Origin: Desulfovibrionaceae bacterium
GTDB taxonomy: Bacteria > Desulfobacterota > Desulfovibrionia > Desulfovibrionales > Desulfovibrionaceae
Length of the DNA: 16,613 bases
Direction: 5' to 3'
Assembly: GCA_009783115.1 (NCBI GenBank)
Contig: WRHT01000010.1
Location: 1-16,613, forward strand
A model generated the notes under the pieces. That model was not told where the DNA came from, did no database searches, and was given only the letters and a program-made list of their open reading frames with translations. The translations under genes were made by a program, and so were the position numbers. Of the stretch, positions 5,685 through 12,701 are shown piece after piece; positions within the stretch are counted from its first letter, which is position 1, and each line of letters begins with the position of its first letter.

Positions 5685-6011
5685 TCAAGCCTCGGCCAGC
5701 AAATCAGCGGCGTACTGGTTAAGACTCTTGCCGTGCGTCATGGCTTTGGCGGCTATTCTGGCATGTACCGCCGGGTCAATCCGCAACACAAACTTGCCGG
5801 AATAGGGCTTGTTTGGCTCCTTGCCGGTTGCGGCACAGTGCGCCAGATAATCATCAACGGCTCCCTCAAAGGCCGTGCGGATTTCCGCCACACTCTCCCC
5901 CTCGTAGGATATAATATCGCGGATACCGGCAATGCGCCCGAACAGGCAGGCGTCTTTTTCGCTATATTCCACCGTGCCTACATATCCCTTATGCGTCATG
6001 GCGTTTTTCAT
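5685..6011 (-). CDS. hicB: HicB-family antitoxin
   Basis: A 108-residue HicB protein. The N-terminal half (GYVGTVEYSEKDACLFGRI..IISYEGESVAEIRTAFEGAVDDYL) is the partly degraded RNase-H-like HicB fold, and the C-terminal part (SGKFVLRIDPAVHARIAAKA..GKSLNQYAADLL, about 71-105) is a ribbon-helix-helix DNA-binding domain. HicB binds and neutralises HicA and represses the operon. Its ATG overlaps the hicA stop by 4 nt, the usual coupled arrangement. The stop codon lies directly at the IS1595 target duplication, so the coding sequence is intact but the original 3' flank has been separated by 2.5 kb. Confidence 0.92.
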   Translation of the reverse strand: MKNAMTHKGYVGTVEYSEKDACLFGRIAGIRDIISYEGESVAEIRTAFEGAVDDYLAHCAATGKEPNKPYSGKFVLRIDPAVHARIAAKAMTHGKSLNQYAADLLAEA

Positions 6012-6262
6012 AGTTTTACTCCGATGCTTTCAAGAAATTCCCGCGCCAGGGCAACCTGATAAGCCCTCGCGGTTTTTGGCCTGTGCGGTCTGTGAAAGGC
6101 CGCTGTCACACCCTTTATGTCAAACTTGACGCGGGAACCGTCCCCTTCCGTCACCATCGCTCCTACAGCGACCAGCAGAGATTCCAGATCCGCCCACGGC
6201 AACTCCTTGGGAACTGGAGATCCGAACACCGCTTGCAAAGTTTTTCTGTGTTTGTTGTTCAT
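6008..6262 (-). CDS. hicA: HicA-family mRNA interferase toxin
   Basis: An 84-residue protein of the HicA type found with RHH-containing HicB: MNNKHRKTLQAVFGSPVPKE at the N-terminus, WADLESLLVAVGA (about 23-35), DGSRVKF (41-47) and FHRPHRPKTARAYQVALAREFLE (56-78). HicA toxins have a dsRBD-like fold and cleave mRNA during stress; the conserved FHRPH motif is present, so it is probably functional. It is first in the hicA-hicB operon, overlapping hicB by 4 nt. No Shine-Dalgarno is visible and the promoter lies almost on the start codon, suggesting leaderless or weak translation of the toxin. The pair is probably the surviving cargo of a small integrated element. Confidence 0.9.
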   Translation of the reverse strand: MNNKHRKTLQAVFGSPVPKELPWADLESLLVAVGAMVTEGDGSRVKFDIKGVTAAFHRPHRPKTARAYQVALAREFLESIGVKL

Positions 6263-6264
6263 AT

Positions 6265-6292
6265 ATAGTATCTCATATTAGTATCAAGTCAA
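6265..6292 (-). promoter_or_regulatory. hicA: hicAB promoter region with GATACTA direct repeats
   Basis: On the minus strand TTGACT (6292-6287), a 16-nt spacer and TACTAT (6270-6265) resemble a sigma-70 promoter. Two copies of GATACTA (6285-6279 and 6272-6266), 13 bp apart centre to centre, overlap the spacer and -10 box and could be HicB operator half-sites. The predicted start would fall at or just inside the hicA ATG, so the alternative -10 TAATAT (6280-6275) or a leaderless transcript must be considered. Confidence 0.45.
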
Positions 6293-6302
6293 GGCTAAAA
6301 TA

Positions 6303-6627
6303 TCATGCAAGCTTTTCAAACGGCATAACCTTGGCCTTCTTTCTGGTCAGGGTTCCGGAAAGGCCCATGGCGGCGGCGCGGACATTATCCGGCGCGAGGT
6401 GGCTGTATTGTTGCGTCATGGCGATGGTGGCATGCCCCATGAGCGTGGCCACGGTGTAAAGAGGGACTCCGGCTTTGACCAGCCAGGAGGCGAAGGTATG
6501 CCGCAGGGTGTGGAATACCACCTCAGCCCGGCAAAGAGGGAAAGCATGGCCTCGTCATGGGTATCGCGGGAACGCATTTTCAGAGCCGCCAGGAAGGCCT
6601 GCGTCTCTTCCTGGGTCAGCAACCGCG
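6303..6627 (-). pseudogene. Tyrosine recombinase (phage-type integrase) remnant, deleted and frameshifted
   Basis: Two pieces of the catalytic domain are visible in different frames. 6622-6525 encodes LTQEETQAFLAALK...LSLFAGLR, the segment reaching the first catalytic arginine. 6521-6303 encodes HTLRHTFASWL..GVPLYTVATLMGHATIAMTQQYSHLAP, carrying the HxxR, H and nucleophile Tyr motifs. Roughly a hundred residues normally between them are missing and the join changes frame; the N-terminal arm and core-binding domain are absent too. The gene is therefore dead. Its broken end abuts the trpB stop at 6628. Related integrases insert at tRNA 3' ends; tRNA-Arg at 3048-3124 is the likely target, being about 0.7 kb away once the IS element is subtracted. 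Confidence 0.85.
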
Positions 6628-7827
6628 CTACTTATTCTGCATCCTCGCGATTTGTTCCACATCCTTATCCCCTCTGCCGGAAAGGTTGACGAGGATAATT
6701 TTGTTCCGGTCCATGCCAGGAGCTATCTTCATGGCATGGGCCAGGGCGTGGGAAGATTCAAGGGCCGGCAATATTCCTTCGGCGCGGCTCAGAGCGTGGA
6801 AGGCGTCCATTGCCTCCTGGTCCGAAGCGACGACATAGGAGGCGCGTTTGCTGTCATGCAGAAAAGCGTGCTCCGGGCCGACCCCGGGGTAATCCAGGCC
6901 GGCGGATACAGAATGCACGGGCTGGATTTCGCCGTTGTCATCCTGAAGCACATAGGAGCGGAACCCGTGCAGAACGCCCGGCACGCCTTTGGTGATCGTG
7001 GCGGCGTGTTCGCCTCTGCCCAGTCCTTTGCCGCCGGGTTCCACACCGATCAGGGCGACTTCCCTGTCAGCCACAAAGTGGTGGAACAGCCCGATGGCGT
7101 TGGAACCGCCGCCTACGCAGGCGATACACATATCAGGCAGGCGCTGGGTTTGCGCAAGCATTTGCTCGCGGGCTTCCCTGCCGATGATGGACTGGAAATC
7201 GCGCACCATCAGCGGGTAGGGGTGAGGCCCAACGGCCGAGCCCAGCATGTAAAAAATATTTTTGGAGTCAGCGGCCCAGCAGGCAAGGGCTTCGTCAACG
7301 GCCTCCTTCAGGGTGCGCTGTCCGGAAAGGGCGGGCTGCACAATAGCGCCCATCATACGCATGCGGAAGACGTTGAGTTCTTGGCGTTTCATGTCTTCTT
7401 CGCCCATGACCACGGTGCATTCCATGCCGAGCAAGGCTCCTACCGCGGCTGTGGCGACTCCGTGCTGTCCCGCGCCTGTTTCCGCGATAAGCTTCTTTTT
7501 GCCCATCCGGCTGGCGAGCAGCCCTTGTCCGAGGGTATTGTTGATCTTATGCGCGCCGAGGTGCCCCAGATCTTCCCGCTTCAGGTAAATCTGCGCTCCG
7601 CCAAGCTTGGCGGAAAGGTTGCGGCAATGAAAAAGCGGGGTAGGGCGGCCGGAGTAATTGGCGAGAAGCTCGTGGAATTCGCGCAGGAAATCCGGATCAT
7701 TCCGGTATTTATCGTGCGCGTCGGCAAGTTCGGTCAAGGCTGGCTTCAACTCGTCCGGCACAAAGACGCCGCCGTATTGGCCGAAAAATCCTTTGGAATC
7801 TGAGGGAATGGCGCTGTCTGTTGACAT
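6628..7827 (-). CDS. trpB: Tryptophan synthase beta chain
   Basis: A 399-residue TrpB, normal length, that condenses indole with serine using pyridoxal phosphate. Motifs: GGVFVPDEL (19-27), GRPTPL (60-65), LGAHKINN (90-97, Schiff-base K94), ETGAGQHG (116-123, catalytic E116), GGGSNAIG (239-246) and LSGRGDKD (382-389). I chose ATG 7827-7825 because AGGAG lies just upstream and the protein then starts [20 protein letters not shown]; an earlier in-frame start at 7872 falls within the attenuator terminator. The gene stands alone: no trpA or other trp gene is in the window and the next thing downstream is the integrase remnant. The leader region (7868-8020) predicts control by tryptophan attenuation. 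TrpA may be encoded elsewhere or lost. Confidence 0.96.
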   Translation of the reverse strand: MSTDSAIPSDSKGFFGQYGGVFVPDELKPALTELADAHDKYRNDPDFLREFHELLANYSGRPTPLFHCRNLSAKLGGAQIYLKREDLGHLGAHKINNTLGQGLLASRMGKKKLIAETGAGQHGVATAAVGALLGMECTVVMGEEDMKRQELNVFRMRMMGAIVQPALSGQRTLKEAVDEALACWAADSKNIFYMLGSAVGPHPYPLMVRDFQSIIGREAREQMLAQTQRLPDMCIACVGGGSNAIGLFHHFVADREVALIGVEPGGKGLGRGEHAATITKGVPGVLHGFRSYVLQDDNGEIQPVHSVSAGLDYPGVGPEHAFLHDSKRASYVVASDQEAMDAFHALSRAEGILPALESSHALAHAMKIAPGMDRNKIILVNLSGRGDKDVEQIARMQNK

Positions 7828-7867
7828 GGGAAGCTCCTGTTCTGTTTTGGGCAGGGCTGCTACGGAC

Positions 7868-7905
7868 AACAAAAAACGCGGTCAGCTTCAGCCTTTGCCG
7901 CGTTT
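7868..7905 (-). terminator. trp attenuator terminator (3:4 hairpin)
   Basis: On the minus strand AAACGCGG (7905-7898) pairs with CCGCGTTT (7881-7874) around a 16-nt loop, running into TTTTTTG. It stands between the leader peptide and trpB, 41 nt before the trpB start, so it acts as an attenuator rather than a gene end. Confidence 0.8.
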
Positions 7906-7954
7906 GGGTTGTGCATCAAAATCAGTAGAAGACGTGCAATTCCGCGCGGCTCTG

Positions 7955-8020
7955 TTACCAGACCCGCCACCACTGCCTATATCCGGCAAGGTAAAGGTAT
8001 GTGCGTATGTCAATTTGCAT
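7955..8020 (-). CDS. trpL: trp operon leader peptide (21 residues, three Trp)
   Basis: ATG 8020-8018 opens a 21-codon frame beginning MQIDIRTYLYLAGY and ending QWWRVW before TAA (7957-7955). Two tandem TGG codons plus a third in the last five codons, far above expectation, are the sensor for charged tRNA-Trp. E. coli TrpL has a comparable WWR motif. No strong Shine-Dalgarno is visible (only A-rich AAAAAAAGAA), and the frame is open further upstream, so the exact start is uncertain. Its position before a terminator/antiterminator pair and trpB makes the call firm. Confidence 0.82.
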   Translation of the reverse strand: MQIDIRTYLYLAGYRQWWRVW

Positions 8021-8220
8021 GTTCTTTTTTTGCAAAAAATCACCGGAGATGTCAATCCCCCGGAAAAATCGGGAGTCTCCCCCTGGGCTGTTTTCCGGGG
8101 AGCCACCGTTTTTCAAATTTGGGACCTGCCGGGCGAAAGACTGGTTTGCATGTTTCTGGGTGAAGGTGATATATGTGAACAGGTTGGACTTGGCGGAATC
8201 AAGAAATAAAGGAGAATCCC
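8021..8220. other. Intergenic region between the trp leader and the DUF551-like gene, with nested palindrome
   Basis: This space should hold the trpB promoter (minus) and possibly a promoter for 8221-8661 (plus). TTGACA occurs on the minus strand at 8055-8050 and again inside the leader, but neither has a convincing -10 box at 16-18 nt. A perfect 10-bp inverted repeat, CCCCGGAAAA (8058-8067) / TTTTCCGGGG (8091-8100), encloses a smaller GGGAG/CTCCC repeat (8071-8080). It could be an operator or RNA hairpin. No gene is supported here. Confidence 0.4.
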
Positions 8221-8661
8221 ATGCCATCCCTCCGCACCGTCTCAGTAATGGCCGCCTGTGGCGCGGGTCCTGATAAAAAATTCCAGGAATCATGCGAGCA
8301 TTTTTCCCCTCTCAACCCCCGGGCGGAAGACGCTAGCCGCCGCGAAGCGGAAGCCTTGTTCTGTAAATTCCTGGGCAATCGCGGGGAATGCCTCTTCCGC
8401 AAGCGTGAGGAGACGAATGACTGGGCGGATACCCGCAACGTGCCTCAGCGGAGCGGTTCGCCGCAGGCGGGTGATTGGCGCCCCATAGCTACTGCCCCCA
8501 GAAACAGCGTCATGATCGTAGCCTGTGGAGAGCACCCGGAATACGGGCACCATGTTGATTTGGGGCACTATACCCCGGAAGGCAAGTGGATGTCGTTGAT
8601 AGGCCATCATATAGTGGAGCTGACGTACTGGATGCCGTTGCCTCCGTTTCCTGGAAAATAA
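8221..8661 (+). CDS. Small protein with DUF551-like C-terminal domain, probably phage-derived
   Basis: A 146-residue protein with a good ribosome binding site, AAAGGAG (8208-8214), six bases before ATG. The C-terminal half, DWRPIATAPRNSVMIVACGE followed by HYTPEGKW and YWMPLPPFP (about 84-144), resembles DUF551 (PF04448), a short domain common in phage and prophage proteins and of unknown function. The N-terminal half (with GAGPDKKFQESCEHFSPLNP) is unrecognised and has no signal peptide or membrane segment. It lies between trpB and the solo IS1595-type end, supporting the view that this is accessory DNA. The kinase gene starts 36 bp downstream on the same strand, so co-transcription is possible. 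Confidence 0.6.
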   Translation: MPSLRTVSVMAACGAGPDKKFQESCEHFSPLNPRAEDASRREAEALFCKFLGNRGECLFRKREETNDWADTRNVPQRSGSPQAGDWRPIATAPRNSVMIVACGEHPEYGHHVDLGHYTPEGKWMSLIGHHIVELTYWMPLPPFPGK

Positions 8662-8673
8662 GCTGGGGAATCC

Positions 8674-8696
8674 ACACCTTAAACCAGGGAATTTCA
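8674..8696 (-). repeat. Solo IS1595-type inverted repeat (remnant end)
   Basis: These 23 bases match the right end of the complete element (5654-5676) at 19 positions in the same orientation, including the identical block ACACCTTAAAC. No second end, transposase fragment or matching duplication is seen beside it, so it looks like the leftover right end of an older related insertion. It ends one base before the kinase start and contains AGGGA (8686-8690), the only Shine-Dalgarno for that gene. Confidence 0.75.
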
Positions 8697-8697
8697 C

Positions 8698-11600
8698 ATG
8701 CGCATGATCAGCAATAAGCTATGTGTGGCCGTCGCCGTCTTGCTCCTGGCCGCCTGTCCGACAAAAGCGGAGGGCGGACAGAAGGCCGAAGGCTTGCCCT
8801 ACAGTTCTTTTAGGGATGTCCCCGGCGTAACGGATCGAGAAATTAGGGCGATTGAAGCGCTCCAGAAGCGGTTCGTTTTTGCTTATGGCATGCAATCGAG
8901 CACCGAGGCCTTCCGTAATGCGCAAGGCGAGGTCAGAGGGTATTCCGCCTTGTTTTGCGAGTGGTTGTCCGGGATGTTTGGCATCAGGTTCGCCCCTGCA
9001 ATTTATGAATGGGACGAGTTGCTGGCCGGACTTGAATCCGGCGGCATTGATTTTACAGGGAGGCTGAAGGCTACTGAAGAGCGCCGGAAGACATATTTTA
9101 TGACTGATACCATAGCGGAGCGCTCGGTAAAACTAATGAGGATCGCCGGACGTGAGGCCCTTGCGGAAATCGCGGTTTCGCGCCTGCCGCGTTACGCTTT
9201 TCTATATGGTTCCGCATCTCTTGACGAGGTGGCGCCGCTCTCCGAGCTTCCCTTTGAAACGGTTTTTGTCAATGATTATAAAGCTGCCTACGACGCGCTT
9301 AAAAGCGGGCAAGCCGACGCTTTTTTCGATGACGACAGCGCGGAGGCGGCTTTTGATATTTATGGCGATGTTGTCGCCGAAGATTTTTTCCCTCTGATTT
9401 ATGTGCCGATTTCCCTGTCGGCCAAAGACCAGGCCTTGGAACCGATTATCTCGGTTGTGCAGAAGGTTCTTCAGGCCGGTAACAGGGATTATTTCGCCGT
9501 CCTGTACGCCCAGGGGCGGCAGGAATACATGAAACACAAGCTGCATACGCGGCTGACCGATGAAGAAAAGGCTTACCTGCGCGATCATTCCGTTATTCCA
9601 TTCGGGGTGCAATTTGATAATTATCCTGTGAGTTTTTACAACGCGAATGAAAAGGAATGGCAGGGCATTTTCTTTGATGTGCTGCGTGAAGTGGAGATGC
9701 TCACAGGACTGTCTTTTGAGCGTAAAAATGATCAGATGTTGGAGTTTCCAGTTTTGTTCAATATGCTTGAAAATGGAGAGGTGTTTCTGCTCCCGGATCT
9801 GCGCCGCACGAAAGATCGTGAAGGGCGCTTCGTCTGGCCGGAGACGAATATACTGACAGATTCATACGCGCTTATATCCAGGGCGGATAAGCGCAATCTC
9901 AGCCTGAACGATATCTGGAACGAAAGAGTGGGTTTCTCCAGGGATACGGCGTATGAAGCCTTGTTCAAGAGATGGTATCCAGGCCATGCGCGCACCGTGG
10001 GATACGGGAGCATGGATGACGCCTTCCGCGCTTTGGAGCGCGGCGAAGTCGACCTGGTGATGGCGAGCGAACACTGGTTGATCTCTCTGGCGAATTATCT
10101 TGAAATAACCGGTTATAAAGCCAATGTCGTGTTTGATCGAACCTCGGGATCCGTCTTCGGATTTAACAAGGATCAGGCCGTCTTATGCTCTATCGTTGAT
10201 AAGGCGATGCGGATGATCGACGTGAAAAGGATTTACGGGACCTGGGTCAACAAGACCTATGATTATCAGGCAAGGATGGCGCTGGAACAGCGGCGGTGGC
10301 TTGTGGGCGCGTCCGTCCTGCTTTTGTGCGTTCTCGCCCTCCTCTTGGTTTTGTTTTGGAGAAAGCGCTATGAGGGCATACTGCTGGAAGATCTGGCGCG
10401 TAAACGCACCGCCGAGCTGGAGGCGGTCACCGAACAGCTTCGCCGGTCGCATGAGTCTTCGCAGATTTTATTGGACTCGATGCCGCTTACCGGCAATCTT
10501 TGGGACAAGGATGGCAATATCCTGGAATTCAACAAGGCAGCGCTCAGGCTCTTCAAAATAAAAAATAAGCAATACTATCTTGATAATTTTTTTAAATTGT
10601 CCCCCGAATATCAACCTGACGGCGGGCGTTCAGACGAGAAAGGCAAGATGTTTGTCCAAAAAGCTTTTGACGAAGGCAGATGCGTCTTTGAATGGGTGCA
10701 TCAGACCGCGGACGGGGAGCCGATACCTTGTGAAATCATCCTTGTGCGCGTTAATTTGGGGGACCAGGAACTGGTCGCGGGCTATGCGCGGGATCTGCGC
10801 GAACATAAACGAATGATACGGGAAATCGAGCAGCGGACCGAGGAAGCCTTGTCGGCTTCCAGGGCCAAGAGCGACTTTCTGGCTTCCATGAGCCACGAAA
10901 TGCGCACGCCGATGAACGCGATTTTGGGTATTGCCGAAATCCAGCTGCAAGACGGTTCCCTCAGCCTCCCGATCCGGGAAGCGCTGGACAAGATTTATAA
11001 TTCCGGCGATTTGCTGCTCAGCATCATCAACGATATTCTGGATCTGTCCAAAATCGAAGCGGGAAAGCTGGAACTGGCCCCCGCCGAATATCAAGTCGCC
11101 AGCCTGATCAACGACATCGTCACCCTTAACATGATGCGGATCAGCAGCAGGCCGATCGAGTTTGAACTTTCCGTGGATGAAAACGCGCCGACAGCCCTGT
11201 ACGGCGACGAGCTTCGCATCAAGCAGATTTTGAGCAACTTGCTCTCCAATGCGTTCAAATACACGAATGAGGGCTCGGTCAAGCTGTCCGTTTACACGGA
11301 ACCGCCGGTTTCTGGCGAAGCGGGAGGCGCCGGGGCGATGCTTGTGTTTGTCGTAAGCGATACCGGGCAGGGCATGACGGAGGAAGAGATCGGCAAGCTG
11401 TTCGATGAATATGCCCGCTTTAACATGGAAGCCAACCGCAGCACCGAGGGAACGGGCCTGGGCATGAGCATCACGCGGAATCTGATACGCATGATGAACG
11501 GCGAGATCCTCGTTAAAAGCGAGTTGAACAAAGGCTCGGTCTTTACCGTGCGTTTGCCGCAAGGGTTTGCCGGTTCCGGCGTGTTGGGCAGGGAATTGGC

Positions 11601-12672
11601 GGAAAGCCTTGAAAAATTTCAGCTAACCGGCACGAGGCAAATAAAAAGAGTGCAGGTATTGTTCGAACCCATGCCCTACGGCAGGGTTCTGGTGGTAGAC
11701 GATGTGGAATCGAATCTGTATGTCGCCAAGGGACTGCTGGCGCCTTACGGCTTGAACGTTGAAACCGTCGTGAGCGGATTTGGCGCTATTGGCAAAATTA
11801 AAAACGGCAATGTGTATGATATTGTTTTTATGGATCACATGATGCCGAAAATGGACGGCATCGAAGCGACAAAAATTATACGCGGGCTGGGATACGCGCA
11901 TCCCGTCGTCGCATTGACGGCGAATGCCGTGGTAGGACAGTCGGAGATATTTCTGGCGAACGGTTTCGACGGTTTTATATCCAAGCCTATTGATATACGT
12001 CAGTTGAATTCAATACTGAAACAGTTTGTGCGCGATAAACAGCCCGCGGAAGTCATTGAGGCCGCGCGCCGGCAGAATGAGGATGGCCGGGTGGAGCATA
12101 TTGCCGATGGGACGGCGCGCCCCGTGGCGGGTTCGCCTTTGGCGGAGATTTTTGTCCGTGACGCCCTTAAGGCCGCCGCAACCTTGGAGGCGTTGCATGA
12201 AAAACGCGGCGCTTATGAAGACATGCGGACGTATGTTATTAGCGTCCACGGCATGAAAAGCGCGCTGGCCAATATCGGCGAGCCGGAACTTTCCGCTGCC
12301 GCGCACAGGCTGGAACAGGCGGGGCGGGAGCAAAATATCGCCGTAATAGCTGCCGAAACACCGGCATTTCTGGGCATGTTGCGGACAATAATTGAAAAGC
12401 TCACGCCGCAAAAAGAAGAGAGTGAAGATAGCGCCGCTGCGGACGAATATGCTGATCAAGACCGGGAGTATTTGCGTGAACAGATGTTCGCGGTTCAGGA
12501 GGCCTGCTCAATATTTGACAAGAAAGCCGCCAAGGCCGTGCTAGGCGAGCTTAGGGAGAAAAGGCTGGCGCGTTCGACCGGGGAATTGCTGGGCAGAATG
12601 GCCGATCATCTCTTACACGGCGACTTCGGGGAAGTTTCACGCATCGCGGGAAATATTATTGAGACCTTATGA
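8698..12672 (+). CDS. EvgS/BvgS-type hybrid sensor histidine kinase with two periplasmic binding domains
   Basis: A 1324-residue phosphorelay sensor. Order: signal sequence with lipobox-like LLLAAC (16-21); two tandem SBP_bac_3-like (Venus flytrap) domains, about 45-270 and 285-520; a transmembrane helix (536-556, followed by WRKRY); a coiled-coil linker; a PAS domain (about 580-695); HisKA with SHEMRTPMNAILG (phosphorylated H733); HATPase with NLLSNAFKYT, DTGQGM and GTGLGMSI; a receiver with VVDD, FMDHMMPKMDG (D1046) and K of ISKP; and an Hpt domain with VHGMKSALANIG (H1184). All phospho-acceptors are present, so a complete His-Asp-His relay is predicted; the final response regulator is not in the window. 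The ligand is unknown. The start at 8698 uses AGGGA inside the solo IS end; ATG 8704 is an alternative. Confidence 0.94.
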   Translation: MRMISNKLCVAVAVLLLAACPTKAEGGQKAEGLPYSSFRDVPGVTDREIRAIEALQKRFVFAYGMQSSTEAFRNAQGEVRGYSALFCEWLSGMFGIRFAPAIYEWDELLAGLESGGIDFTGRLKATEERRKTYFMTDTIAERSVKLMRIAGREALAEIAVSRLPRYAFLYGSASLDEVAPLSELPFETVFVNDYKAAYDALKSGQADAFFDDDSAEAAFDIYGDVVAEDFFPLIYVPISLSAKDQALEPIISVVQKVLQAGNRDYFAVLYAQGRQEYMKHKLHTRLTDEEKAYLRDHSVIPFGVQFDNYPVSFYNANEKEWQGIFFDVLREVEMLTGLSFERKNDQMLEFPVLFNMLENGEVFLLPDLRRTKDREGRFVWPETNILTDSYALISRADKRNLSLNDIWNERVGFSRDTAYEALFKRWYPGHARTVGYGSMDDAFRALERGEVDLVMASEHWLISLANYLEITGYKANVVFDRTSGSVFGFNKDQAVLCSIVDKAMRMIDVKRIYGTWVNKTYDYQARMALEQRRWLVGASVLLLCVLALLLVLFWRKRYEGILLEDLARKRTAELEAVTEQLRRSHESSQILLDSMPLTGNLWDKDGNILEFNKAALRLFKIKNKQYYLDNFFKLSPEYQPDGGRSDEKGKMFVQKAFDEGRCVFEWVHQTADGEPIPCEIILVRVNLGDQELVAGYARDLREHKRMIREIEQRTEEALSASRAKSDFLASMSHEMRTPMNAILGIAEIQLQDGSLSLPIREALDKIYNSGDLLLSIINDILDLSKIEAGKLELAPAEYQVASLINDIVTLNMMRISSRPIEFELSVDENAPTALYGDELRIKQILSNLLSNAFKYTNEGSVKLSVYTEPPVSGEAGGAGAMLVFVVSDTGQGMTEEEIGKLFDEYARFNMEANRSTEGTGLGMSITRNLIRMMNGEILVKSELNKGSVFTVRLPQGFAGSGVLGRELAESLEKFQLTGTRQIKRVQVLFEPMPYGRVLVVDDVESNLYVAKGLLAPYGLNVETVVSGFGAIGKIKNGNVYDIVFMDHMMPKMDGIEATKIIRGLGYAHPVVALTANAVVGQSEIFLANGFDGFISKPIDIRQLNSILKQFVRDKQPAEVIEAARRQNEDGRVEHIADGTARPVAGSPLAEIFVRDALKAAATLEALHEKRGAYEDMRTYVISVHGMKSALANIGEPELSAAAHRLEQAGREQNIAVIAAETPAFLGMLRTIIEKLTPQKEESEDSAAADEYADQDREYLREQMFAVQEACSIFDKKAAKAVLGELREKRLARSTGELLGRMADHLLHGDFGEVSRIAGNIIETL

Positions 12673-12701
12673 CCGGAGAGAGCCGGACGCGGAGCTTGCG
12701 C

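Larger units (their letters stand above)
7868..8020 (-). promoter_or_regulatory. trp-type transcription attenuator upstream of trpB
   Basis: All parts are present in order on the minus strand: a leader ORF with tandem Trp codons; a segment GCCGCG (7950-7945) just after the leader stop that complements CGCGGC (7902-7897); and a terminator using the same CGCGGC bases. Pairing 7950-7945 with 7902-7897 (antiterminator) and the terminator are mutually exclusive. GGTCT in the Trp-codon region can pair with AGAGCC to free the terminator when the leader is fully translated. This is the classical logic of enterobacterial trp attenuation: ribosome stalling at Trp codons permits read-through. Confidence 0.8.

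Noticed and set aside
6475..7803. Long open plus-strand frame (442 codons) opposite trpB.
   Set aside because: It shows no family motifs; trpB on the other strand is full-length and intact. GC-rich coding DNA often leaves the opposite strand open.
7828..7872. TrpB start 15 codons upstream (ATG at 7872).
   Set aside because: Those codons overlap the terminator hairpin and its T-run, and AGGAG lies correctly before ATG 7827.
8050..8055. TTGACA on the minus strand as -35 box of a trp promoter.
   Set aside because: At 16-18 nt spacing only CAAAAA-like sequence follows; there is no acceptable -10 element.
3197..8696. A single larger transposon running from the left end to the solo end.
   Set aside because: The 3197-5676 unit has its own exact target duplication, and the bases after 8696 do not repeat AAATTTTA. 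The larger unit remains only a mobilisation possibility.
10630..11562. Open minus-strand frame (310 codons) inside the kinase gene.
   Set aside because: It is the antisense of the HisKA/HATPase region and lacks its own signals.
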